A stretch of DNA of 15,447 bases from Myxococcales bacterium (lineage in GTDB: Bacteria; Myxococcota; Polyangia; Fen-1088). The stretch is taken from contig PMLH01000194.1 of the NCBI GenBank assembly GCA_003159055.1, positions 2,873 through 18,319 on the forward strand. Direction: 5' to 3'. Of this stretch, positions 6,329 to 13,722 are shown piece after piece. The first letter of the stretch is position 1. Each line of letters opens with the position of its first letter. A program made the position numbers and the translations under genes. Under the pieces are notes generated by a model. It was not told the origin of the DNA and did not search any database. It saw only the letters and a list, made by a program, of their open reading frames with translations.

Positions 6329-7180
6329 ATGACGACAAAACTGATTGCTGGCCTTTGTTTCCTGCTTTCGGGAGTTGGCGTTGCTCGTGCTGCCGAGGTG
6401 GTCGACATCACCGCCCAGCCCTTGCCCTCGGCAGAGGAGCAGCCACAGGCAGTGCAGCCGGCGACACCCATGCCGACCGCGTTGCCGCCTACGCCGCCAG
6501 CGATGCCGCCTGCGGTGCCAGTCCAAGCGCAATACGCGGCGCCCGCGCAGCAGCCGGTCGCCGCGAACCAGCCCGGGGGAGGCCAGTGGGTCTACACGGA
6601 GCAATACGGCTGGGTCTACATGCCCTACGGTGACCAGTACGTCTACGAGGGTGCCACGACGGATGCGAATCCTTACGCCTACGTTTACTACCCGAGCTAC
6701 GGGTGGAGTTGGCTCGCGGCGCCCTGGCTGTGGGGCTGGGGTCCGTACCCCTATTTCGGGCTGCGCGGAGCGCTCGGCTTCGGTTGGTACCGCGGCCTCT
6801 ATCACGCCGGCTATGGCTGGGGCGGCTATCGCGGTGGCTATCACGGCGGCCAGTGGGGCGGCGGCTTCCGAGGCGGGCCTGGTTTTCGTGGTGGTTATGC
6901 CGCGCAAGCCGGCTATCGCGGGGGATTCGCCGGGGGAGCGCGCGGAATGGCCGGCGGCTACCGCGGCGGCGTCGCAGGTGGGCGACCCGTGGGTGGCAAC
7001 TTCCACAGCGGGGTAGGCGGGGGATTCCGACCGAGCAGCGGCTTTCACGGCGGAGGATTCACTGGCGGTTCTCACGGCGGGGTCGGCGGCGGATTTCATG
7101 GTGGGTCCGGCGGCGGCGGACACAGCTTTGGCGGCGGTGGCCACAGCTTCGGCGGCGGCCACGGCGGCGGACATCGCTGA
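6329..7180 (+). CDS. Secreted Tyr/Gly-rich protein of unknown function
   Basis: A 283-residue exported protein. Signal peptide is at 1-21 (cleavage likely after VARA). A Pro/Ala/Gln-rich segment (~25-80) follows, then an aromatic segment (~84-150) with many Tyr and Trp (WVYTEQYGWVYMPYGDQYVY and WSWLAAPWLWGWGP). The C-terminal half (~155-283) is built of GG-[FY]-[RH]-GG units, ending in HSFGGG repeats and His-rich GGHGGGHR. The composition suggests a surface, matrix or cell-wall-associated structural protein. No enzyme motif is visible. ATG 6329 is chosen because GAGGTG lies five bases upstream and the signal peptide starts there; the same frame is open 180 bases further upstream but lacks such support. 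It converges on the hydrolase gene with only five bases between stop codons. Confidence 0.8.
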   Translation: MTTKLIAGLCFLLSGVGVARAAEVVDITAQPLPSAEEQPQAVQPATPMPTALPPTPPAMPPAVPVQAQYAAPAQQPVAANQPGGGQWVYTEQYGWVYMPYGDQYVYEGATTDANPYAYVYYPSYGWSWLAAPWLWGWGPYPYFGLRGALGFGWYRGLYHAGYGWGGYRGGYHGGQWGGGFRGGPGFRGGYAAQAGYRGGFAGGARGMAGGYRGGVAGGRPVGGNFHSGVGGGFRPSSGFHGGGFTGGSHGGVGGGFHGGSGGGGHSFGGGGHSFGGGHGGGHR

Positions 7181-7185
7181 AAGGG

Positions 7186-8409
7186 CTATCTAGCCATCAG
7201 GTCGCGCCAGAAATCGGAGAGCTGCCAGATCTCGGACATGGCGGCTCTTCGATTGACCTCGGCGTGGGTGATGAGTCGGCTGGCAAAGGCGCGCACCCTA
7301 GTCTTCGCTTGGAGGTCGCGCACCAGCCACACCATCTCGGAGGCTGGCACCACCGAGTCGTCGGCACCGTGAAGCAGGAACACCGGCGCGGTCGGGGCGG
7401 GCGAGCGGTCGGGAGAAAGTTCCGCTGGCAGCTCAAGCCCTGAAAGGATGGGCCGCAGCGCTTCGCCGAGCTTGTCGACGTTGCGGTCGTTCACGTACGT
7501 CATCAAGGTTCGCGAGGGCTCTGCCATTGGCTCGCCGAGCTGCCTGGCGTGCGCAAAAACCGCCTTGGCACGCACTGGATCCAGCCGGTCAATGCTGGAG
7601 GCGCGCAGGAATTCGGTGATTGCTTGCTGCAACAGCGCGACTTGCGGCGCCGGCACAAGTCGATCGCCGAGATTGAGCAACGCAACCACACCGCCGTAGT
7701 CGTGGGGCTTGGGAACGTGAATGAATTCGCCGCCCGCGACGAGCGACCGGGCTTCACTTGGCGAGGGCAGGGGATCGCTGTGGTCGCCGCACAGGTAGCG
7801 AAGCACGCGCGGAAGGTCGGCATAGCCGCCAAAGGAAAATGCGAACGCGACGCGATCGCGGATGGCTGGCCGTCCCGCGGCAACCAACGCAAGGGAGCCC
7901 GAGAAGCTGAAGGCGGTGATGCCGATTTTTCCGTCGGGGGCGATGGCTGTCTGATCCGCAGCCCACGCAGCGACATCCTCCAGCTCGTCGACGGTCTTGG
8001 GCGTGACTCGGTACTGGGTCAGATCGGGCGGTGCGACGGTCAGCACTTGCAGATCCGCGGCGGCGAGCTCGGTGGCCAATCCCACCAGACGCTCTTCCTC
8101 GATGCCGTCCATGTGCACGCCCGGCACCAGGATGGTGGTTCGTCGCGCGGGCTTGGCCGGACGGAAAAGGCGAGTCAGGACCGGCCCGTGGCGGGTGGCG
8201 ATCGCGACGACCGGGCCTCGGTCGACCTTTCCGGCGGCAAGGCGGGCCAGGCGCGCCAGCGTGCCTTCTTGTTTGGCGACGCGAACGATGAAGGCCAGCG
8301 CGGAAAGCCGGGGAAGGTAATGCCACACAGCGAGCACAGAACCGGCAACGATCAAAATCGGAACAATGAGACGTCGTGATCTTTGCATGCGTGGCGACCG
8401 AGTCCTCAT
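7186..8409 (-). CDS. Membrane-anchored alpha/beta hydrolase
   Basis: A 407-residue protein with an uncleaved N-terminal TM helix (~12-30), so the hydrolase domain probably sits in the periplasm. The catalytic domain starts near residue 90 (TTILVPGVHMDG, with the oxyanion-strand region around VPGVH). The likely nucleophile elbow is AFSFSG at 166-171, aligning with the common GFSFGG; Ser168 is the best nucleophile, Ser170 an alternative. The acid is Asp350 or Asp351 in LLHGADDSVVP, and the general base is His382 in LITHAEV. A ~150-residue helical insertion (~185-335) probably forms a lid. The substrate is unknown. ATG 8409 has a poor ribosome site; ATG 8388 (Met8) is an alternative. It lies 35 bases downstream of the aldo/keto reductase on the same strand, so the two may be cotranscribed. 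Confidence 0.82.
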   Translation of the reverse strand: MRTRSPRMQRSRRLIVPILIVAGSVLAVWHYLPRLSALAFIVRVAKQEGTLARLARLAAGKVDRGPVVAIATRHGPVLTRLFRPAKPARRTTILVPGVHMDGIEEERLVGLATELAAADLQVLTVAPPDLTQYRVTPKTVDELEDVAAWAADQTAIAPDGKIGITAFSFSGSLALVAAGRPAIRDRVAFAFSFGGYADLPRVLRYLCGDHSDPLPSPSEARSLVAGGEFIHVPKPHDYGGVVALLNLGDRLVPAPQVALLQQAITEFLRASSIDRLDPVRAKAVFAHARQLGEPMAEPSRTLMTYVNDRNVDKLGEALRPILSGLELPAELSPDRSPAPTAPVFLLHGADDSVVPASEMVWLVRDLQAKTRVRAFASRLITHAEVNRRAAMSEIWQLSDFWRDLMAR

Positions 8410-8444
8410 GGAAGGCTACACCGGCCGCCGGCTCGGCGCGACGG

Positions 8445-9434
8445 CTACGGCGCGACCGAGGTCATGAACGGCGCGGGGTAGCGAAGCCCGGCGGCCGTGC
8501 CCTTGGGCGCCGCCTCGTCGATGCGCCGCAGTTCTTCGGCGGTCAACGAAACGTTGCAAGCGGCCGCGTTCTCCTCGAGGTATTTGCGCCGTTTGGTGCC
8601 GGGGATCGGGACGATGTCCTGGCCCTGCGCAAGCACCCACGCGAGCACGAGCTGCGAGGCGGTGCAGCCCTTCGCGCGGGCGATGTCCCGAATGCGCTCA
8701 ACCAGCTTGAGGTTCTTGTCGAAGTTCTCGCCCTGAAAGCGCGGGCTCAACCGGCGATAGTCGTCGGCCGCCAAATCTGCGAAGTGCTTGATCTGCCCGG
8801 TCAGGAAGCCACGCCCAAGCGGGCTGTACGCGACGAAGCCGATGCCCAGTGCTCGACAGGTCGCAAGCACCCCGTCTTCTGGATCGCGACTCCACAGGGA
8901 ATACTCGGTTTGCACGGCCGCGATGGGATGGACTTTGCTGGCGCGCTTGAGGGTTTCGGGGCCTGCTTCGCTGAGTCCGAGAAAGCGCACCTTGCCTTCT
9001 TCGACCAGCTTGGCCATGGCGGCGACGGTTTCCTCGATGGGGGTGTTCGGGTCAACCCGATGCAAGTAGTAGAGGTCGACGTGATCCGTGCCCAGGCGTT
9101 TGAGGCTGCCCTCGATGGATCGGCGGAGATTGGCGGGCGAGCCGTCCATCAATCGTTTGGTCGCATCATTCGGGTCGCGCACGATGCCGAATTTGGTCGC
9201 GAGCACGACACGGTCGCGGCGGCCTTTGAGGAACTTGCCGATCAGCTCTTCGTTCGTGTACGGGCCATACATCTCGGCGGTGTCGAAGAAGTCGATCCCG
9301 AGATCCAGGGCGCGTTCCATGGTGGCGAGCGACTCGGCATCGTCGCGGCCTGCGTAGAAGTCACTCATGCCCATGCAGCCGAGCCCTTGCTCGGATACGG
9401 AAAGTCCATGCTTGCCCAAGGTTCGACGTTTCAT
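8445..9434 (-). CDS. Aldo/keto reductase
   Basis: A 329-residue NADPH-dependent oxidoreductase of the aldo/keto reductase superfamily, expected to reduce aldehydes or ketones in the cytoplasm. The catalytic tetrad is complete: Asp51 (FFDTAEMYG), Tyr56, Lys81 (LATKFG) and His125 (LYYLHRVD). The N-terminal [19 protein letters not shown] and the C-terminal cofactor segment [15 protein letters not shown] are typical of the IolS/YajO-like branch. Length is normal. ATG 9434 is preceded by GAGGAG at ideal spacing, so the upstream GTG (9452) is not used. It lies 106 bases downstream of the methyltransferase and 35 bases upstream of the hydrolase, all on the minus strand. A shared pathway is possible but no substrate can be inferred. 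Confidence 0.95.
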   Translation of the reverse strand: MKRRTLGKHGLSVSEQGLGCMGMSDFYAGRDDAESLATMERALDLGIDFFDTAEMYGPYTNEELIGKFLKGRRDRVVLATKFGIVRDPNDATKRLMDGSPANLRRSIEGSLKRLGTDHVDLYYLHRVDPNTPIEETVAAMAKLVEEGKVRFLGLSEAGPETLKRASKVHPIAAVQTEYSLWSRDPEDGVLATCRALGIGFVAYSPLGRGFLTGQIKHFADLAADDYRRLSPRFQGENFDKNLKLVERIRDIARAKGCTASQLVLAWVLAQGQDIVPIPGTKRRKYLEENAAACNVSLTAEELRRIDEAAPKGTAAGLRYPAPFMTSVAP

Positions 9435-9540
9435 GCTGTCTCCTCTGGGCACCTACTCTAGCGCGCCGGCGTGCCGAGTGCCCGCTGTTACGCAGCGGTC
9501 GCCGCAGCCGAGACCGCGACGTTGGTTGCGCAGCTCCAGG

Positions 9541-10194
9541 TCAGATCTTCACGCCGACGGCCAAGGCCTCACCGGTCGGCAACACCGTCGCGCGGAAGCG
9601 TACGCCTTGCGCCAGCATCGCGTGGGTGGCCTGCATGGCGGCAATGGCTGCGTCGCCCGACGGCGACTTCGCCAGATTGCCAAAGAGAAAGGCATTGTCG
9701 AGCACCACCAATCCGCCCTTGCGCAGATTCTCGGCGGCCCAAGCGAGATAGGCCGGATAGCCTTCCTTGTCGGCGTCGATGAAGCAAAGGTCGAACGGCC
9801 CACGTTTGCGCAGGCGGCGCAGCACCTGCGTGGCCGCGCCCACATGAATGCGCACGCGTCTGCCAAAACCGTTCTTGCGAAAGCTTTCGCGTGCGACTTC
9901 GGCGTGCCTCGGCTCGACTTCCACGGTGTCGAGCACGCCTTGTCTGCCCATGCCACGCAGAAGCGAGACGCCGGAGTAGCCACCGAGCGTGCCGATCTCC
10001 ACGACTCGCCGGGCTTTGCAGGCGCGCGCCAGCACTTCCAAGTGACGACCATCAAGGGCCGCCACCTGGATGTCCGGCAATCCGGCTTGTTTCGCGCGTT
10101 CCCGAATCTCCTGCAGGGCCTCGTCTTCGGGTTCGTACAGTTGCGCAACGTAGGCGGCCAACTGAGCGTCGTCATTGCCGAACTGCTTGTTCAT
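9541..10194 (-). CDS. SAM-dependent O-methyltransferase (catechol-OMT-like, family 3)
   Basis: A 217-residue class I methyltransferase of the small, metal-dependent O-methyltransferase family (caffeoyl-CoA/catechol OMT-like). The SAM-binding glycine loop is VVEIGTLGGYSG (~64-75), with acidic residue Glu in DTVEVEP after the second strand. The divalent-metal site is FIDADKEGY (Asp140, Asp142) together with VLDN (Asp166, Asn167). N-terminal helices 1-55 match the family's substrate-side cap. The acceptor is unknown. ATG 10194 is preferred on family length, although its ribosome site is weak; a TTG at 10236 would add 14 non-conserved residues. It is divergent from the nickel operon, with 145 bases between the starts. 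Confidence 0.92.
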   Translation of the reverse strand: MNKQFGNDDAQLAAYVAQLYEPEDEALQEIRERAKQAGLPDIQVAALDGRHLEVLARACKARRVVEIGTLGGYSGVSLLRGMGRQGVLDTVEVEPRHAEVARESFRKNGFGRRVRIHVGAATQVLRRLRKRGPFDLCFIDADKEGYPAYLAWAAENLRKGGLVVLDNAFLFGNLAKSPSGDAAIAAMQATHAMLAQGVRFRATVLPTGEALAVGVKI

Positions 10195-10271
10195 GGAAGC
10201 AAAGCCTACGGTCCAGCCGTTGGATGTCGAGGGCAAGCGACCAGGAATTCAGGTGGCGCTGAGTCGTCAGT

Positions 10272-10298
10272 GGTACGATTCTAATAATTCGTGCTACC
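10272..10298. promoter_or_regulatory. AT-rich imperfect palindrome upstream of the nickel operon
   Basis: GGTACGA (10272-10278) and TCG (10289-10291)/TACC (10295-10298) form an imperfect dyad around an AT-rich core that includes TAATAAT, a plausible -10 element, 42 bases before the nikK-like ATG. The inner arms GTACGA/TCGTGC resemble NikR half-sites (GTATGA...TCATAC), but the spacer is 10 rather than the 16 of E. coli NikR. The identity of the regulator is therefore open; a Fur-family regulator is equally possible. Confidence 0.4.
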
Positions 10299-10339
10299 CA
10301 GGGAGGCGCTTTTGTGCTAGCAGCATTTCCAAGGGAACC

Positions 10340-11041
10340 ATGCTGACTCGTGGCGCTCGCCTCGCCTTTGCCTTCGTCGTCCTGACCTGGTCCGGTCGCG
10401 CGCTGGCGCATGACTTCTGGCTGGAACGGCAGACTGGGACATTTCTGCTGCGCTACGGGCACCACGGTGGCGAAACTCTACCGCTCGATGCGGGCAAGAT
10501 GCGAAGTCTCACGTGCCGCAAGGACAAGGGGGCGTCCGAGAACCTCCTGCCTGCGGCGGTGATTTCGCCGAGGCAACTGAGCCTCGCGGCACCCTGCGTG
10601 GTCTTGACCGCCTTTCTCGACGGCGGTTTCTATTCTCTGACCCCAGACGGCGAGAAGAATCTGCCTAAGAACAAGGTTCCCGACGCGGTGAAGGCCTGGC
10701 GTTCGAAGCAGTTTGCCAAGTGGATCGACATTCGTTCGCCGCTGGCCAACCAGCCGCAAGGCGATGAATTCGAGATCGTCCCGGTGTCGGATCTCAGCAG
10801 AGTGAAGACGGGCGACAAAGCGACCTTTCGTGTTTTGTTGGGTGGCAAGCCCGTGTCGGGGGCGGTGCTCGCGGTCGGCCACAAACCGCTCGGCGAAACC
10901 GACGACCAGGGCGACGTCAGGGTGAAAGTCCGTGCCAGCGATGTCGAGTCGGTCGCCGCCAGCTATCGCCGCCCCGTGAAGTCGCCCGAGGCGGACAGCG
11001 AGGTCTTCGAGGCCAGCCTGACCTTCGAGGTTGCTCGGTGA
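10340..11041 (+). CDS. nikK: NikK-like periplasmic protein (DUF4198), nickel/cobalt uptake
   Basis: A 233-residue exported protein of the DUF4198 family, which accompanies NikMQO-type nickel ECF transporters. The signal peptide is at 1-23, ending GRALA; the mature protein would begin H24-D-F-W-L-E, the family's characteristic start. The free N-terminal His could itself coordinate metal. A second histidine pair lies in LRYGHHGG. Two cysteines are present at ~59 and ~86. The C-terminal half (~150-230) has an Ig-like beta pattern (GDKATFRVLLGGKPVSGAVLAV). It probably binds Ni(II)/Co(II) in the periplasm and passes it on. ATG 10340 follows AAGGGA with short spacing. Its stop overlaps the next start (GTGA), so it heads a translationally coupled six-gene operon. 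Confidence 0.85.
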   Translation: MLTRGARLAFAFVVLTWSGRALAHDFWLERQTGTFLLRYGHHGGETLPLDAGKMRSLTCRKDKGASENLLPAAVISPRQLSLAAPCVVLTAFLDGGFYSLTPDGEKNLPKNKVPDAVKAWRSKQFAKWIDIRSPLANQPQGDEFEIVPVSDLSRVKTGDKATFRVLLGGKPVSGAVLAVGHKPLGETDDQGDVRVKVRASDVESVAASYRRPVKSPEADSEVFEASLTFEVAR

Positions 11042-11511
11042 AACCGCGAGCGCACGCCGTCGTCCTTGCCCTGGCACTCCTGCTCGGCTCTCGCGCGTTC
11101 GCACACGAAGTCCTTCACAGCGTCGAACGTGGCCGTGCCATCGCGGTCAAGGCGTTCTTTGCCGACGGCGAGCCACTGGCCTACTGCGAGTACCAGCTCT
11201 TCTCGCCCGTCGATACCAAGATCCCCTACCAGAAGGGGCGTACCGACCGCTCGGGCTACCTCGCCTTCGTACCGGATGTTCCAGGCAACTGGCACCTGCG
11301 AGTCACGGAGGCCGGCGGGCATGGGTTGGAGCTTGATGTGGTGGTCGAGCCGCCGGGGCGCGAGCCCGGACAACCGGCGGTGGGGCTCTCGCACGCCGCA
11401 GGGATCGCCGCGTGGGCGTTCGTGCTGCGGCCGGTGGTCGGAGTTCTTCTCATTGCGGTGCTCTTCACAGTCGTGATTCTTTTCTATCGTAAGAAGGGAT
11501 CGCCGAAATGA
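11038..11511 (+). CDS. nikL: NikL-like membrane-anchored periplasmic protein, nickel/cobalt uptake
   Basis: A 157-residue protein. The signal peptide is at 1-22 (ending SRAFA), so the mature protein would start H23-E-V-L-H. A periplasmic beta-sandwich domain (~25-112) of carboxypeptidase-regulatory type follows (GEPLAYCEYQLFSP, GRTDRSGYLAFVPDVPGNWHLRV). A C-terminal TM helix (~127-151) ends in the positive cap YRKKGSPK. This is the layout of NikL, the small partner that takes the place of CbiN in NikKLMQO transporters, where it sits next to the S component. The start codon is GTG 11038, overlapping the nikK stop by four bases. Its own stop overlaps the barrel gene's start (ATGA). Assignment rests on architecture and operon context. 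Confidence 0.82.
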   Translation: MKPRAHAVVLALALLLGSRAFAHEVLHSVERGRAIAVKAFFADGEPLAYCEYQLFSPVDTKIPYQKGRTDRSGYLAFVPDVPGNWHLRVTEAGGHGLELDVVVEPPGREPGQPAVGLSHAAGIAAWAFVLRPVVGVLLIAVLFTVVILFYRKKGSPK

Positions 11512-12524
11512 AGCGGCTGTGTTTCGGCGTTCTTGTTGCCGTCTGGTTCGCGGCCCTGCCGGCCCGTGCCCATCACGGCGTCGCCTCGGTCGGCTTCTCG
11601 GATCCCGAGGGGCCTGGCGTCGGAATTGAAACCACCGCCGCGCTGCCTTTGCCTCGCAGTCTGGGGTTCGCGATGGCCAAGAGCGAATTTGTGTCCTTCC
11701 AGTCGAGGAACGATCGCGCTGCTTTTCCCGAGCAGAAGGACATCGCCTGGTTCAACATGGCGGCGCTGGGCTTCGGCATCGCGCCCTGGCTGTCGGCCTA
11801 CGTCTTCCAGCCCTACAATTACAAGTCCATGGATGGTGGCGTGGGCGGCGACGCGGGGTTGGGCGATACCAACCTGATGCTGGCGTTCGGCTGGAAATGG
11901 GACGAGGGCTTGCGATTGGTTCCGCAGAAGGAAAGCCTCGACGAGCTTCGCGACTGGCACTTCCTGTTGTGGGTTTCCTGCACCTTGCCGGTCGGGCCGA
12001 CTGAGCACACGGACGACAGCGGACGGCCCTTCGAGCCGGACATGCAGACGGGATTCGGCGAACCGAGCCTTGCGGCGGGCTTGGCCACACTCAAGCAACT
12101 GAGCACCGACTTCACCCTGCTGGCCGAGATCAACTATCTATACTTCTTCACGCACACGTACAGTTTCACCCGCTACCAGTTCGGGGTCGAGACGCGCGCC
12201 AACGGCGCGGTTGCCTATCGCCTGTACGGAAAGCGCGGCGCGCGCCTGGACCTGGTGGCCGAGCTGGTGGGGTTGCATCTGCAGCGCGATCGCGAGGATC
12301 CCGATCGGAACGGACCCGCCGCGCTGGCCGGTGTGCGGGCAACGGGCGGCGACATCTTCTACGGCAGTCTCGCCATGCGCGCGTACCTCGGACGACTGGC
12401 CCTCGGCCTCGGCGTCAAGCGGGCGGTGCTCAAGCGTCTCAATGAAGAATCCGAGCAACAAGGCTCGGAAGGCCTGGAGAACTTCCGACTGGCTTTTGCG
12501 GTCAGCGCGACAGCGCAGTTCTAG
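11508..12524 (+). CDS. Outer-membrane beta-barrel-like protein inside the nickel operon
   Basis: A 338-residue exported protein. The signal peptide is at 1-21 (ending PARA); the mature protein would start H22-H23-G. The rest lacks hydrophobic helices and shows alternating beta-strand patterns. Phrases such as FGIAPWLSAYVFQPYNYK and GLGDTNLMLAFGWKW resemble outer-membrane proteins annotated as 'transporter' or Phenol_MetA_deg-like. The last residue is Phe after an alternating strand (AFAVSATAQF), the usual C-terminal signal for BAM-assisted barrel insertion. Its place between nikL and nikM, with a four-base overlap upstream and a five-base gap downstream, implies a role in metal entry through the outer membrane. 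That role is inference; an outer-membrane sensor or assembly role cannot be excluded. No TonB box or plug domain is seen. Confidence 0.8.
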   Translation: MKRLCFGVLVAVWFAALPARAHHGVASVGFSDPEGPGVGIETTAALPLPRSLGFAMAKSEFVSFQSRNDRAAFPEQKDIAWFNMAALGFGIAPWLSAYVFQPYNYKSMDGGVGGDAGLGDTNLMLAFGWKWDEGLRLVPQKESLDELRDWHFLLWVSCTLPVGPTEHTDDSGRPFEPDMQTGFGEPSLAAGLATLKQLSTDFTLLAEINYLYFFTHTYSFTRYQFGVETRANGAVAYRLYGKRGARLDLVAELVGLHLQRDREDPDRNGPAALAGVRATGGDIFYGSLAMRAYLGRLALGLGVKRAVLKRLNEESEQQGSEGLENFRLAFAVSATAQF

Positions 12525-12529
12525 CCACC

Positions 12530-13162
12530 ATGCACATCCCAGACGGATTTCTCGCTCCCACCATCACGCTGCCGGCGTACGCCGCGGCCGCGCCGCTTTG
12601 GATCTGGGCCGCGCGCAAGCACTTTGGCCCGAACCAGGTCGAGGCGTTACCGGCGGTCGGTGCACTCACCGCCGTGGCCTTCGTTCTGCAAACCATCATG
12701 ATTCCCGTGCCCGGCGGGACGTCCACGCACCTGGTCGGCGCCAGCTTGCTCGCGCTGGTGCGTGGGCCGTGGGTTGCCTTCGTGTGCGAATCGCTGGTCT
12801 TGCTCATTCAAGCGCTCTTCTTTGGGGCCGGGGGCATCACCGTGCTGGGCGTGAACGCGCTAGCCATGGGGCTGCTTGGGCCGATGGCGGCGTGGTCGGT
12901 TGCGAAGATGCTGGGTCGGCACTTTCCCCGGCTGGCGCCTTTTCTGGCTGGCTACGTCGGGTTGCAGGTGTCCACGCTGGCGGTGGCCGGTGTTCTCGGG
13001 CTGCAGCATCTCCTTCGTCCTGCCCAGTTGCCGACGCCGTTTTCGGTGGTGCTGGTGACCATGATGCTGCCGAGCCTCGCCGTGACAGGACTTGTCGAAG
13101 GGCTCTACACGCTCTTTGCCTTCGGCATTCTGTCGCGCGTGCGTGGTAGGACCGCTCCATGA
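12530..13162 (+). CDS. nikM: NikM/CbiM, substrate-binding S component of an ECF nickel/cobalt transporter
   Basis: A 210-residue inner-membrane protein with six to seven predicted helices. It opens with MHIPDGFL, the family signature. In NikM structures the metal is held by the Met1 amine, His2 and His67; here His2 and His67 (in GGTSTHLVGA) fall at exactly these positions, so the metal site is intact. This fixes the start at ATG 12530 even though no Shine-Dalgarno is visible; translation is probably coupled to the barrel gene, whose stop is five bases upstream. It selects Ni(II) or Co(II) and works with the T component NikQ and ATPase NikO. The linked NikK/NikL partners and the absence of a cobalamin riboswitch favour nickel, but cobalt is not excluded. 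Confidence 0.95.
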   Translation: MHIPDGFLAPTITLPAYAAAAPLWIWAARKHFGPNQVEALPAVGALTAVAFVLQTIMIPVPGGTSTHLVGASLLALVRGPWVAFVCESLVLLIQALFFGAGGITVLGVNALAMGLLGPMAAWSVAKMLGRHFPRLAPFLAGYVGLQVSTLAVAGVLGLQHLLRPAQLPTPFSVVLVTMMLPSLAVTGLVEGLYTLFAFGILSRVRGRTAP

Positions 13163-13722
13163 AGCTACAAGGTCGAATCGGTCGATTTGCACTGCTCGGT
13201 TGGCTATTGGCCTGCTTCGTGTTTTCGGCGATCACCGATCTGCTGTTGCTCGCGGGTGGAATCGTTGCGGTGGTTTTGGTCTTTCGCGGCCAAGCCGCAC
13301 GAGCGGCGAAGCGCGCGCTGTCGACCGCGGTGCCTGTGACGGTTGCGATCCTGGCGCTGACGTGGGCTCACGCACGGTGGATCTTGCAGGTATCGCCGGA
13401 TCTCATTGCGTACGCCGCGCTGGCCTTGCGTGCCGGCCTGCTTGCCTTTCTCACCTTCGCCGTGCTGGGCGCCGTCGATCTGTTAAGCGCGCTTGCGCCA
13501 TGGCCCACGCTGTTGCGCCTGCTGGTGGTGACGCTTGCGCAGATCCACGCCCTGCGTTTGCTGGCGCGTGAATCGTGGCTGGGGTTGCAGAGCCGCTTGC
13601 CGCGCAAGCCATCGGTGCGCGACGGGCTTTCCAACGCGGGCGGCGTGACCGCCACCATGCTCACCCTGTCCGCGCGCAACGCCCGCGACATCTCGGACGC
13701 TTTGCGCTCGCGAGGTTTCTGA
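13159..13722 (+). CDS. nikQ: NikQ/CbiQ, T component (permease) of the ECF transporter
   Basis: A 187-residue inner-membrane protein with about four to five helices (~9-28, 30-43, 57-72, 82-108, 112-130) and a C-terminal cytoplasmic coupling region. That region (LSARNARDISDALRSRGF) carries the S-R-G motif that T components use to contact the ATPase grooves, and the protein stops directly after it. It is shorter than CbiQ proteins of ~220-260 residues; compact T components are usual in NikQ-type systems, so this is not scored as a truncation. It transmits ATP-driven movement to NikM. Its ATG overlaps the nikM stop by four bases, and its own stop overlaps the nikO start (TGATG). Confidence 0.9.
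   Translation: MKLQGRIGRFALLGWLLACFVFSAITDLLLLAGGIVAVVLVFRGQAARAAKRALSTAVPVTVAILALTWAHARWILQVSPDLIAYAALALRAGLLAFLTFAVLGAVDLLSALAPWPTLLRLLVVTLAQIHALRLLARESWLGLQSRLPRKPSVRDGLSNAGGVTATMLTLSARNARDISDALRSRGF

Noticed and set aside
9367..10284. Long plus-strand open frame opposite the O-methyltransferase (likewise 8376-9461 and 7549-8379)
   Set aside because: These are antisense shadows of GC-rich genes with complete catalytic motifs on the minus strand; their translations have no recognisable domains.
10195..10339. Cobalamin riboswitch upstream of the Cbi/Nik operon
   Set aside because: The gap is only 145 bases and no B12-box or conserved riboswitch core was seen; this was used as weak support for nickel over cobalt.
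13159..13722. NikQ as a truncated gene
   Set aside because: It ends directly after the S-R-G coupling motif and overlaps nikO in a normal coupled arrangement, so a naturally short T component is the simpler reading.
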